A stretch of DNA of 49,889 nt. Source: CAYLZW01 sp964388085. GTDB taxonomy: Bacteria > Myxococcota > UBA727 > CAYLZW01. Shown here piece by piece: positions 1 to 7,185 of the stretch. Location of the stretch: NCBI GenBank assembly GCA_964388085.1, contig CAYLZW010000010.1, positions 1-49,889 on the forward strand, written 5' to 3'. The translations under genes were made by a program, and so were the position numbers. The notes below the pieces were generated by a model. The model worked only from the letters and a program-made list of their open reading frames with translations, did not search any database and had not been told where the DNA came from. The first letter of the stretch is position 1; every line of letters begins with the position of its first letter.

Positions 1-17
1 CCGACCGGAGACCCGGC

Positions 18-515
18 GTGACCGACCTGAACGACGTCGTGAGCCAGCTCGCCGCGCTCAACGCGGCGTTCGCGGGCTCACCGCAACAGCAGCCCGCGTG
101 GCATGCGCCGAGCACCGCCATGGTGCCGGCGCAGGCCGCGCCCTACCCCGCTCCCGCGCAGTCGATGAACGTCGGGGCGCTTTTCCAGGCGGTGCAGCAG
201 CTCGGCGCTGCTCAGGCGTCGCAGGAGCCTCTCGAGGCACCGTTCGTCGACGAGCTCCGGCAGGTGCGGGCGAACGTCGCGACGCTGTCCCAGCAGCTCG
301 AGGCGCTCGCTCAGGCGATGCAGCTGATGGTGCGGCAGGTGGGGATGGCCCTCGCTCGTCCGCCGCAGGTGCAGCAGCAACCGCAGCTGCCGAGGTCGCC
401 GCCGTTGCCGCAGCAGCCGCAGCAGCAGCGCACGATGACGATGGCGAGGCTGCCGCTCGTCGACCCAGAGCAGGTACGGCTGCTCGACGACGAGGAGACG
501 CAGTCGACGACGTAG
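18..515 (+). CDS. Gln/Pro-rich small protein, unknown function
   Basis: A 165-residue protein with a GTG start. The start overlaps a TGA in the preceding frame (GTGA), which suggests coupling to a gene left of the window, and CGGAG lies upstream as a ribosome site. Residues 1-60 are Ala/Gln/Pro-rich. Residues about 75-115 form an amphipathic helix likely to be a coiled coil. Residues 115-140 are a Gln/Pro tract, and the end is acidic. There is no signal peptide, membrane segment or catalytic motif. I do not recognise a family. It could be a scaffold-like or DNA-transaction accessory protein of the older element. The frame is probably real because a hairpin follows its stop directly. Confidence 0.5.
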   Translation: MTDLNDVVSQLAALNAAFAGSPQQQPAWHAPSTAMVPAQAAPYPAPAQSMNVGALFQAVQQLGAAQASQEPLEAPFVDELRQVRANVATLSQQLEALAQAMQLMVRQVGMALARPPQVQQQPQLPRSPPLPQQPQQQRTMTMARLPLVDPEQVRLLDDEETQSTT

Positions 516-535
516 GCGGTACGGAGAAGACGAGG

Positions 536-564
536 GGCGGCGAGCTCGTGGGGCGCTCGCCGCC
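536..564 (+). terminator. Strong GC hairpin after the Gln/Pro-rich gene
   Basis: A perfect 10-bp stem (GGCGGCGAGC at 536-545, complement at 555-564) with a 9-nt loop begins about 20 nt after the stop codon of the 18-515 gene. No T tract follows, so it may act as a Rho-assisted or bidirectional terminator. Confidence 0.55.
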
Positions 565-860
565 TCCCCGCCGGGGGTACGCGCCCAGAGACACGGCGAT
601 GGGCCGCCCGGCGTGCTGGCCTGGGAGATCCAGGCTCGGATGCTGCCTTCGCCATTTTGGGGAGCGTGAACGTCTGACGTCTTCGAAAGGCAGGAACCCC
701 CTGGAGCGCTGGCCCTGGGGGAGCGTCGGCATGTGCGTCGTGCTCCAGCAAGGTGACCGAGAACCTCCTCCGCCCGAGCGACTCCTCGAACCCGGCTCTC
801 ACGCTACTCTCAGGTGCGTGCGAGCGAAAGCACGCAATCCATGAAGATTGGACGCGACTG
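565..860. other. Non-coding stretch upstream of the protease
   Basis: About 300 bp with no convincing gene, tRNA or repeat. The protease frame is open back to a GTG at 753, so part of this stretch could be translated. That N-terminal extension does not look like protease sequence and has no clear ribosome site. The protease promoter should lie here, but I see no strong consensus. Confidence 0.4.
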
Positions 861-1724
861 ATGACTCGCCTCGTACTGCCCTCGTTCAAGGAAACCGACC
901 TCGCGCAACCGATCTGTAAGGTTGCGGTCCCGTTGCTGTTCGAGAAGGGCAACCAAGGCGTCGTGCTTGGGACCGCGGTCTTCATCGGCAACGGAATCGC
1001 GCTAACGGCAAAGCACGTTTTTGAGGAGGCTCTCCTGCAGTTCGAGGGGGTCTCGCCCGCACACGACGGACATCAAGAACTCGCTGGGACCTTTACGGTC
1101 ACGGGGTTTCAGTTCGCGAGCAGCACGGCGGGTTGTGCACGGGTCTTCACGAAGGTGTGGACATCGCCGCATAGCGACATCGCGATCCTGATGACCGCAC
1201 CTGTCACGAAGGAGTCCGGGTACGCCGTCTCCCTCAAAGCCACGACGCGGGCGCCCCGTGTCGGCAGCACGCTTGCCGCGTTCGGATACCCCTCGAGCGA
1301 ATACGTGGCAGGCGACCAGCGAACAGTGCAGCTCACGCCGTCGACAACGATGAGCACCGTCATCGAGGTCCACCATCAGCGTCGCGACCAGCGACTCTCA
1401 TTTCCCTGTGTCCACACGGACGGCCGCTACGACGCAGGAATGAGCGGCGGGCCTGTCGTCGACAACGAGACGGGTCACCTCTGCGGCCTCATCTGTTCGA
1501 ACATGCCGCCATTTGCGGACGGCGAGGCGCACGTCTCGTACGTAGCGCTCTTGTGGCCGATGCTCGCGACCCTGGTCGACGTCCCGATCGACCCACCGAT
1601 TGCCGGTCGTTATCCGCTCCTCGAGCTGGCGAAGCGCGGTGTTATCCAGATCGAGCACTGGAGCTCGGTGACGCTGGACGGTGAAGGCCGCCCTTCGGTG
1701 AAGGCAGCGGACGTCTATGGGTAG
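861..1724 (+). CDS. Trypsin-like serine protease (S1/Peptidase_2 type)
   Basis: A 287-residue protein from the ATG at 861. The chymotrypsin-fold triad is readable: His52 in TAKHV, Asp106 in SDIAIL and Ser195 in GMSGGPV. The order and motifs match the trypsin_2 peptidase family. No signal peptide or membrane helix is visible, so it is probably cytoplasmic. The last 70 residues follow the protease core and contain no domain I recognise. Such lone proteases on mobile elements are sometimes toxin or defence effectors, but nothing here proves that. A longer form from the GTG at 753 is possible. The start is uncertain because no strong ribosome site precedes either codon. Confidence 0.8.
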   Translation: MTRLVLPSFKETDLAQPICKVAVPLLFEKGNQGVVLGTAVFIGNGIALTAKHVFEEALLQFEGVSPAHDGHQELAGTFTVTGFQFASSTAGCARVFTKVWTSPHSDIAILMTAPVTKESGYAVSLKATTRAPRVGSTLAAFGYPSSEYVAGDQRTVQLTPSTTMSTVIEVHHQRRDQRLSFPCVHTDGRYDAGMSGGPVVDNETGHLCGLICSNMPPFADGEAHVSYVALLWPMLATLVDVPIDPPIAGRYPLLELAKRGVIQIEHWSSVTLDGEGRPSVKAADVYG

Positions 1725-1846
1725 CAGCGCTCGCGCCGCGCACGGCCTGTGAGCTGCCCACACAGAGCACGGTGACGGGCGGGCCCAGTCGAAGCCTCGC
1801 GAGCACTTGAAAGGGGGCCTTCGACGAGGCCGCCGGGGAGCGCACC

Positions 1847-2371
1847 ATGGACGAGCAGACCTACATGTCGAGCCGGGAAGCCGCCACGTACCTCGGCCTC
1901 ACCATCGGCGCGTTCCGCATGGCGCTGCACCGCGGCCGGCTCAAGGCCTCCGGCCGCCTCGGAAGGCGCCTGCTCTTCCTGAAGAGCGACCTCGACGCTC
2001 AGGTCGCTATGATGCCGGGACGACCCGTGACCTCGTCGTGCGGCTCCCCCAGCGAGGAGAGACACCATGAGGAACACGAAGAAGAGCAAGAGGCCGGCGC
2101 CCGGAATCCGCCGGGTCGGCCAGGACGAGTACGTCGTGCGGGTAGCGATGCGGGACCCCGTGACGGGGAAGCACCGCGAGAAGGAAAGGAGGCTTCAGGG
2201 CGTGACGATGACCCAGGCCCTGACGGTGCGCGAGCAGCTCCGCGAAGAGCTGCAAGAGCTCATCGACAAGGGCGACGGGCGCCGCATCTCGGCCACGCCG
2301 CGACAAGGAACGTACGAGACCCTTTCGGCCTACGCGAAGCGGTGGCTCGCTCACGTCGAGAGGACCGGTAG
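1847..2371 (+). CDS. Excisionase-like MerR/HTH_17 protein (Xis1)
   Basis: Residues 6-55 form a helix-turn-helix of the excisionase/HTH_17 type (SREAATYLGLTIGAFRMALH, then a basic wing). The ATG at 1847 has GGGAG upstream. The open frame continues to 2371, overlapping int1 by about 300 bp, and this C-terminal part looks like an out-of-frame shadow of int1. A one-base shift after about residue 55 would put the stop at 2068-2070, overlapping the int1 ATG as ATGA, the usual xis-int arrangement. So the gene may be frameshifted, or only its first 60-70 residues may matter. Its expected role is directing Int1 toward excision. Confidence 0.6.
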   Translation: MDEQTYMSSREAATYLGLTIGAFRMALHRGRLKASGRLGRRLLFLKSDLDAQVAMMPGRPVTSSCGSPSEERHHEEHEEEQEAGARNPPGRPGRVRRAGSDAGPRDGEAPREGKEASGRDDDPGPDGARAAPRRAARAHRQGRRAPHLGHAATRNVRDPFGLREAVARSRREDR

Positions 2372-3443
2372 GAAGAGGCCGCACGTCGTCGCGCGCGACG
2401 TGAACAAGCTGGACGTGCACATCCTCCCCTTCCTCGGTCATCTCCCGCTCGACCAGATCGGCAAGCGCGAGCTGGCGACGTGGATGGAGGCGCTCTCGAG
2501 TCAGAAGAGGCGCGACGGCAAGAGCTACTCGAAGGAGTCGCTCAGGTCGGCGTGGCGCCTCGTCGTCACGATGCTGCGGGACGCGCAGGTGCTCGCCGAC
2601 CTGGAGCAAGACCCCACCCAGGGGATGCGCTTCCACTCGAAGGCGGAGAAGACGGGTACCAAGCACACGCTCACGCGTAACGAGCTCACTGCCCTGCTCA
2701 TCGCCGCCGACCACGAAACCCCCGACATCCGCGCGATGATGTGGGTGATCGCGACGACGGGGATGCGCTTCGGCGAGGTGTCCGCCCTCGAGTGGGAGGA
2801 CATCGACTTCGAGCGCGGGCTCGTGCACGTGAGGCGCAGCCAGGTCGAGGGGAAGGTGTTCCCGACGAAGACGTCGACCAACCGCAGTGTGCCGCTGCAC
2901 CCGACGGTCGCGTCGATCCTGAAGGAGCACCGCGTGTGGCTCGAAAGGCGGCGGAACCCCCGCGGCCTCGTCTTCCCGTCGACGCAGGGCACCTACCGGT
3001 CTCCGTCGATCATGACGAAGCCGATGCAGAGGTGCGCCGAAAGGGCGGGCATCGAGAAGACGGTGAGCAACCAGGCGCTCCGTCGGACGGTGAACAACCT
3101 CATCCGCCAGACCGCCGGTGAAATTGCGGCGCGCGCCATCACCGGGCACGCGACGCAGGCGATGACCGAGCACTACAGCGACGTCACCGTCGACGAGAAG
3201 CATCTCGCCCAGCAACGCGCCCTGGGCGGGCTCGTTGGGGTTCCTGTTGGGGTTCGTCCAGAATTCGACGAAAACCCCAACGAGACGATCCCCGTAACCC
3301 CTGGAAAAGTAATGGCGCGCCCTGAAGGGCTCGAACCTTCGACCCCCGGCTTAGAAGTCCGCTCCGACTCCTTTCCGGGCTTTCCGTCACGTCCGTCCAG
3401 ACCTCTCGCACGACGCTGCCGAGGGGGCCTTTGCTTCTGCTGA
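2067..3443 (+). CDS. int: Tyrosine recombinase of the older element (Int1)
   Basis: A 458-residue tyrosine integrase. An N-terminal arm-binding region is followed by a SAM-like core-binding domain (about 85-185) and a catalytic domain (about 200-380). Catalytic positions visible are Arg234 (TGMRFGE), Arg339 in QALRR, His361 (GHAT) and nucleophile Tyr370 (HYSDV). The usual His of the HxxR box is Gln336, a tolerated but notable change. The ATG at 2067 has GAGGAGA upstream. From about residue 416 the sequence is translated tRNA-Arg 3' half (RPEGLEPSTPGLE), a known signature of integrases whose attachment site lies in the gene end. After that the frame reads into prophage DNA, so the present C-terminus is not the ancestral one. 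Confidence 0.9.
   Translation: MRNTKKSKRPAPGIRRVGQDEYVVRVAMRDPVTGKHREKERRLQGVTMTQALTVREQLREELQELIDKGDGRRISATPRQGTYETLSAYAKRWLAHVERTGRKRPHVVARDVNKLDVHILPFLGHLPLDQIGKRELATWMEALSSQKRRDGKSYSKESLRSAWRLVVTMLRDAQVLADLEQDPTQGMRFHSKAEKTGTKHTLTRNELTALLIAADHETPDIRAMMWVIATTGMRFGEVSALEWEDIDFERGLVHVRRSQVEGKVFPTKTSTNRSVPLHPTVASILKEHRVWLERRRNPRGLVFPSTQGTYRSPSIMTKPMQRCAERAGIEKTVSNQALRRTVNNLIRQTAGEIAARAITGHATQAMTEHYSDVTVDEKHLAQQRALGGLVGVPVGVRPEFDENPNETIPVTPGKVMARPEGLEPSTPGLEVRSDSFPGFPSRPSRPLARRCRGGLCFC
3313..3357 (-). repeat. Left attachment site (tRNA-Arg 3' half fragment)
   Basis: 45 bp matching 41885-41929 at 43 positions. The match runs from the encoded CCA end to the anticodon loop (TTAGAAG on the plus strand) and then stops, placing the crossover in or beside the anticodon loop. 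The two mismatches (3325 and 3339) are the two partners of one T-stem base pair. The fragment is not a functional tRNA because the 5' half is missing. Confidence 0.9.
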
Positions 3444-3515
3444 GTGCCGACGATTCCGATCATTCTGAACATCCTTGCTACCCCCCTGCTACTGGCGTCC
3501 CCCCAAGAGCCGCGC

Positions 3516-4298
3516 CTACTTCTCGAAGGGCCGCCAGCCGAATTCCTCCACCTGCTCGTCGCTGATGAAGCCGCTGCGGTACTCGCCGCTGCCCTTGACG
3601 TGGCACCACCAACCGTCGGCGTCGCGCGAGTCGAGCACGCAGACCACCTCGGGTGCGGCGACTTCGCCTCCGACCACCCACGTCGACGGGTCCGCCTTCG
3701 GCAAGTTGGCATCGACGAGGTGGGCCTGGGTCTGAAGGGCATCACCCGCCTTGCCGACCTCGGCCATGAGCTCGTCGACGCGAGCGCGGAGTGCGGCGCG
3801 CTCAGCCACCACGTCCTCCACGTCCTCAACGACGCCGCGGATGGCGCCGTTGCCCTCGCCCACGATGGCGCCGTGCATGAGCGCCACCGTCCGGCACGCG
3901 CCGAGGTGGTCGGCCTTCAACCGTTTCACCTCGGCCTCGAGCTCGTCGATCGTGGCGACCAGGTCCGGCCCGGCGTTCAGTAGGCACGCGATGGCTACGG
4001 CGTTGGCGTGACTCGTCGGCCCGTTGCCCGTGAAGGCGATCGTTCCGCCCTCCTCGTCCTCGGCGTGCACGGACCAAAACTCACCCGACCCGGCGCGCGT
4101 GTGCTTGTCGAGCACGTCGGCAATGAACGCCGCGTCGGTGCGCGGGCCGTCGTCGTCGCCGATGGCACCGGCGCTGATCGGACCTGGCGTCGCCCGGCCG
4201 AGCGTGTCGCGGAGCTCGGCGAGCGCTTCCGGCGGAATGCGTCCCGGCTTATCTCCGGCGCTGTAGATGCGGTCGTTGTGGTGGATCACGTGCACCAT
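3516..4298 (-). CDS. Phage accessory protein, unknown function
   Basis: A 260-residue protein. I start it at the ATG at 4298 because AGGAGG sits 5 nt upstream, overlapping the end of int2. A longer frame to 4340 exists but would begin inside int2. Residues 85-110 resemble a motif of phage-borne Ead/Ea22-like accessory proteins (SHANAVAIACLLNAGPDL). A coiled coil follows (about 112-185), and the end is compact and Trp-rich (DGWWCHVKG). It is the last gene of the leftward operon and adjoins the attachment site. Function unknown. Confidence 0.7.
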   Translation of the reverse strand: MVHVIHHNDRIYSAGDKPGRIPPEALAELRDTLGRATPGPISAGAIGDDDGPRTDAAFIADVLDKHTRAGSGEFWSVHAEDEEGGTIAFTGNGPTSHANAVAIACLLNAGPDLVATIDELEAEVKRLKADHLGACRTVALMHGAIVGEGNGAIRGVVEDVEDVVAERAALRARVDELMAEVGKAGDALQTQAHLVDANLPKADPSTWVVGGEVAAPEVVCVLDSRDADGWWCHVKGSGEYRSGFISDEQVEEFGWRPFEK

Positions 4299-4299
4299 C

Positions 4300-5490
4300 T
4301 CATCCTCCTCGTCGTTGCTTGGTGGCCAGGTCGACGACATCCGCCGCCTGGTCGTCGGGGGTCAGAGTGAACCGGCTCCACTGCGCCTTGATGAAGCCGC
4401 GGCTGAGGTGCCCGTAGAGACAGCGCGTCATCTCGATCGAGACGTGGCCCAGGATCTCCTGCAGCGCCTCGAGGGTGCCGCCGCTCATCAGCCACCACGA
4501 CGCGAACGTGTGCCGCAGGTCGTGGAAGCGCACAGCGCGATCGACGCCGGCCTCGAGGAGGTGGCCGCGCAGGCGGTCCGAGCTCTTGGCGTCGACGCTG
4601 CGCAGCTGCCCGTTTTTGCCTGGGCAGACCAACGGGCCGCGTCGCGGCGTCTCAGCGAGGAGCGCGGCGAGCTCGGGCGCCAGGTCGACGACGCGGGCCC
4701 GCTTGCCCTTCGTGGTCTTTCGGCTGTTGCTGCGACGGATGGTCACGACGCCGCGGACGTCGTCGATGTCGTCCCAGCGCAGCGCCCAGATCTCGCCGCG
4801 GCGCATGCCCGTGTAGAGCGCGATCGTGTAGATGAGCCGCCAGTCGCGGGCGCGCTTGCGGACTCGCGCCGGCTTCTTCTCGTCGCCGGCGACCGCGTCG
4901 AGGTGCGAGAGCAGGGTCGCGACCTCCTCGCGCTCGAGGAACATCACCCGCGGCTCGCCCGTCTTCGGCTTCTTCACGCGGGCGACCGGGTTCGGCCCTA
5001 GCCAGCGCTCCTCTTCGATGGCGGCGCCGAACGCGCGCGAAATGAACGCTCGGACGTGCGCGCGCGTCTGCTCGCTGAGCTCCGTCTCGCGCCGCTTCGA
5101 CGGTTTGCCGTTGCGCAGGAGCCGCTGAGCGGGCTTCAGGTCGCGCAGGAGCCGCGTGACCTGCCCGGCCGTCACCTGCTCGAGCAGCTCGCCGGCGAGC
5201 GCATGCGAGAGGATGTGGGCACGCACGGCGCTCTCGTTTCGGGCGTGGCTCGAGGTCCGTGCGCTGTAGCGCTTGAGCCACCACAGCATGAGGTCCTTCA
5301 GGGTCCACTTCTGCGGGTTGAGCGTGTGCGGCTCGAGCCCCTTCTCCTGCCGGTGCGCCTGGCGCGCGAGCTCGACGTACTCCTCCTCGGCTGCCTTCTT
5401 CGTGCGGCAGCCCTTCAGCTTCACGTAGCCCCAGCGCCCGTGCTTCTTCACGCGCGCGTACCAGCCGTCTTTGCGTCGCTCGATGCCCAT
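4300..5490 (-). CDS. int: Prophage tyrosine integrase (Int2)
   Basis: A 396-residue tyrosine recombinase. An N-terminal AP2-like arm-binding segment (GWYARVKKHGRWGYVKLKG) precedes a core-binding domain (about 65-180) and a catalytic domain (about 190-375). The full catalytic set is present: Arg230 (TGMRRGE), HDLRHT box, His in LGHVS and nucleophile Tyr359 (LYGHL). It is the only integrase inside the attachment repeats and should catalyse integration into and excision from tRNA-Arg. The stop of the small Cys-rich gene touches its ATG (TAGATG), so translation is probably coupled. It belongs to the leftward operon that starts at 9830. Confidence 0.95.
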   Translation of the reverse strand: MGIERRKDGWYARVKKHGRWGYVKLKGCRTKKAAEEEYVELARQAHRQEKGLEPHTLNPQKWTLKDLMLWWLKRYSARTSSHARNESAVRAHILSHALAGELLEQVTAGQVTRLLRDLKPAQRLLRNGKPSKRRETELSEQTRAHVRAFISRAFGAAIEEERWLGPNPVARVKKPKTGEPRVMFLEREEVATLLSHLDAVAGDEKKPARVRKRARDWRLIYTIALYTGMRRGEIWALRWDDIDDVRGVVTIRRSNSRKTTKGKRARVVDLAPELAALLAETPRRGPLVCPGKNGQLRSVDAKSSDRLRGHLLEAGVDRAVRFHDLRHTFASWWLMSGGTLEALQEILGHVSIEMTRCLYGHLSRGFIKAQWSRFTLTPDDQAADVVDLATKQRRGG

Positions 5491-5658
5491 CTACGCCTCC
5501 CCCTCTTCATCGTCGTCGTGGTCGTCACAGTCGGGGCAGCCCTCGCAGGGCAGCACGCCGCCGCACTCGCAGATGCAGTGATCGCCGCCGCAACCTCGAC
5601 AAGCCGTGAAGCCGAGGCCTGCACACCCGTCGTAGAAGCTGCATTGGCAGTCGTTCAC
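5491..5658 (-). CDS. Small Cys-rich, acidic-tailed protein (putative zinc binder)
   Basis: A 55-residue protein with a GTG start that overlaps the stop of the upstream gene (GTGA), and a TAG that directly abuts the int2 ATG. It holds 11 cysteines, several in CxxC pairs (CRGCGGDHCICECGG, CEGCPDC), and ends in an Asp/Glu tail. Spacing suggests one or two rubredoxin- or zinc-ribbon-like sites. No family is recognised. The two stop/start junctions with its neighbours are the best evidence that it is real. It may assist Int2 or act as a small DNA mimic, but this is speculation. Confidence 0.7.
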   Translation of the reverse strand: MNDCQCSFYDGCAGLGFTACRGCGGDHCICECGGVLPCEGCPDCDDHDDDEEGEA

Positions 5659-6845
5659 GCCGCCCTCCCGAGCAGCCGACGCAACCGCCGGTGCTCGCGA
5701 TAGGCGTCGACGAGATCCTCCTGGAGCTCCGCCACCTCGCGGCGCAGCGCTTCGCTCTCGTCGTCATCGATAGTTGAGGCACCTGTATGCTCCGGCAACT
5801 CTCCGGACGCGGCCGTGCCTCCCTGCGCCAGCGGGTCCTCTCCCGTTGAAGGGGTCGTCCTGTCCCGCCATAGAGCCACTCCCCTGGTTGCAGGGGCGGG
5901 ATTCGAACCCGCGTCCTCCGGGTTATGAGCCCGGCGAGATTCCACTTCTCCACCCTGCTTCAACCGTTCTTCGAGATCCTTGACCTTCTTGCGGAGCCAC
6001 TCGAGTTCTTGGGCCGCCTGCACTCGCGCGTCGCCGTACTTCTCCTCGTAGAGGAGCATGGCGACGTCCTCCGAATTTCTCTGGTGGTGCGCGACCTGCG
6101 CGCGCAGCGCCTCAATGGTGGACGCGTTCTCTTCGAGGACCTCGGCTCGCGCCTCCTCGAGCGCGAGCCCGACCCTCTCCGCCAGGCGCTTCATCCACGC
6201 TTCGACATCGAGCGTGTTCTCTTGCGTTGGCTTCCTGCGTGCCATGTTTACCGCTCCCAACACCTCGACGACGAGGTCTCGCAGGTCGTCGACGACGACA
6301 CCGATTGAAGCTTCTGCCTGACCGTCGAGGGCTGCCTGCAGTTCGCTGAGCGCATTCACCTGCTCGTCCCGCGCGCCCGGCTGCTGTGCCTTCACGCGCG
6401 GCACGGTTGAGACGAACGCCCGCGCGGCGGCGACGATGCGCTCTCTCGCGGCGTCGTAGTGGCGGACGTGCTCGAACAGCTGCCTCCATGACTGTCCGTC
6501 TTCCTTCAGGAGGTCGTGCGCGCGTCGGCATCTTTCACACGGCACGTCGCACGTCAGGGCGTGCTCGAGGAGGTTTGCTAGCCCGAGAGTCAGCCGCGGC
6601 CGCGCCGCGGGCGTCAAGCTGCCTCCCTTGCCCCCGACAGGCTCCGCCGGGAGGTCCGGTCGCGCCTTTGGCTGGACATTCGCTGTCCTCGGGTACGCCC
6701 AGCTGCGCACCGTCTCCGGCGACACGCCGAGGCGCGCGCCGATCTCCTTGAGCTTCGCGCCGTGCCGCCCGTCGTCGATCCATTCACGCACCGCGGCGGC
6801 ACGCTCATCCGGGCTGTGCTTCGACGGTCTCCCCCCGCTACCCAT
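5655..6845 (-). CDS. HTH plus coiled-coil protein with an embedded tRNA
   Basis: A 396-residue open frame. Residues 1-55 form a helix-turn-helix resembling the terminase-small or transposase type (LKEIGARLGVSPETVRSWAY). Residues 95-115 contain two CxxC-like cysteines (CDVPCERC). The middle and end are predicted coiled coils (about 215-300 and 360-396). A tRNA gene lies in the same orientation at residues 296-321, and the frame passes through it without a stop. The codons after the tRNA again encode a credible coiled coil, and the stop overlaps the next gene's GTG, so the downstream part seems to be translated. An internal ATG (MARRKPTQEN) could give a shorter product. Confidence 0.65.
   Translation of the reverse strand: MGSGGRPSKHSPDERAAAVREWIDDGRHGAKLKEIGARLGVSPETVRSWAYPRTANVQPKARPDLPAEPVGGKGGSLTPAARPRLTLGLANLLEHALTCDVPCERCRRAHDLLKEDGQSWRQLFEHVRHYDAARERIVAAARAFVSTVPRVKAQQPGARDEQVNALSELQAALDGQAEASIGVVVDDLRDLVVEVLGAVNMARRKPTQENTLDVEAWMKRLAERVGLALEEARAEVLEENASTIEALRAQVAHHQRNSEDVAMLLYEEKYGDARVQAAQELEWLRKKVKDLEERLKQGGEVESRRAHNPEDAGSNPAPATRGVALWRDRTTPSTGEDPLAQGGTAASGELPEHTGASTIDDDESEALRREVAELQEDLVDAYREHRRLRRLLGRAA
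5885..5959 (-). tRNA. Initiator-type tRNA-fMet(CAT), phage-borne
   Basis: A 75-nt cloverleaf with encoded CCA. The 1:72 pair is an A:A mismatch, the D stem carries A11:U24, and the anticodon stem has three G:C pairs next to the CTCATAA loop. These three features mark bacterial initiator tRNA. The arms are GAGA/TCTC (D), CCGGG/CCCGG (anticodon) and GCGGG/CCCGC (T). It lies inside the coding sequence at 5655-6845 on the same strand, so it must be released from the operon transcript by RNase P and 3' processing. Confidence 0.9.
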
Positions 6846-7176
6846 CGCGCGCCTCCGTCTTCTTCTTCGCCTTCCGCCGACGAGGGGCGATCGGGACGAC
6901 GGTGCCCGGCTTCGGGTCGCGCCAGATCGCCATGACCTCGTCGTCGCTCAGCCGGTTGTCGATGGCCTCCTGCACCTTCCAGGCGAGGCCTTCGGACGCA
7001 CCTTCGCGCAGTGCCTGGACGACGAGAGGCTCGAACCGAGGCTGCCCCGTGTAGATGCGGCGACAGGGGATCCGCTCCTTCTCGGCGTGGTCGTAGATCG
7101 TCTTCGGACTCACGCCGAGGAGCCCCGCGACTTCCGCGGGCGTCAGGAGGTTCCCCGTCGTCGGCATAGCAACCAT
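6838..7176 (-). CDS. MerR/HTH_17-like DNA-binding protein
   Basis: A 112-residue protein. Residues 10-50 form an excisionase/HTH_17 helix-turn-helix (TPAEVAGLLGVSPKTIYDHA followed by a basic wing). The C-terminal 25 residues are very basic (RRRKAKKKTE). The gene end overlaps the ATG of the following gene at 6845. Alternative ATGs lie at 7176 and 7167. It could be the recombination directionality factor of Int2 or a regulator of the leftward operon. The fold is clear, the role is not. Confidence 0.75.
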   Translation of the reverse strand: MVAMPTTGNLLTPAEVAGLLGVSPKTIYDHAEKERIPCRRIYTGQPRFEPLVVQALREGASEGLAWKVQEAIDNRLSDDEVMAIWRDPKPGTVVPIAPRRRKAKKKTEARDG

Positions 7177-7185
7177 CCCCGACCC

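Larger units (their letters stand above)
1..3357. mobile_element. Right end of an older integrated element (partial)
   Basis: This is an inference from geometry. The int1 gene ends in a copy of the tRNA-Arg 3' half, as integrases of tRNA-targeting elements often do. It lies on the far side of the left attachment repeat from the prophage. Before the prophage arrived, int1 would have run straight into the tRNA gene, so int1, the xis-like gene and perhaps the protease and Gln-rich gene form the right end of an earlier element whose left end is outside the window. The left boundary is not visible. Confidence 0.5.

Noticed and set aside
3313..3357. A second functional tRNA gene
   Set aside because: Only the 3' half is present; the 5' acceptor and D arm are missing.
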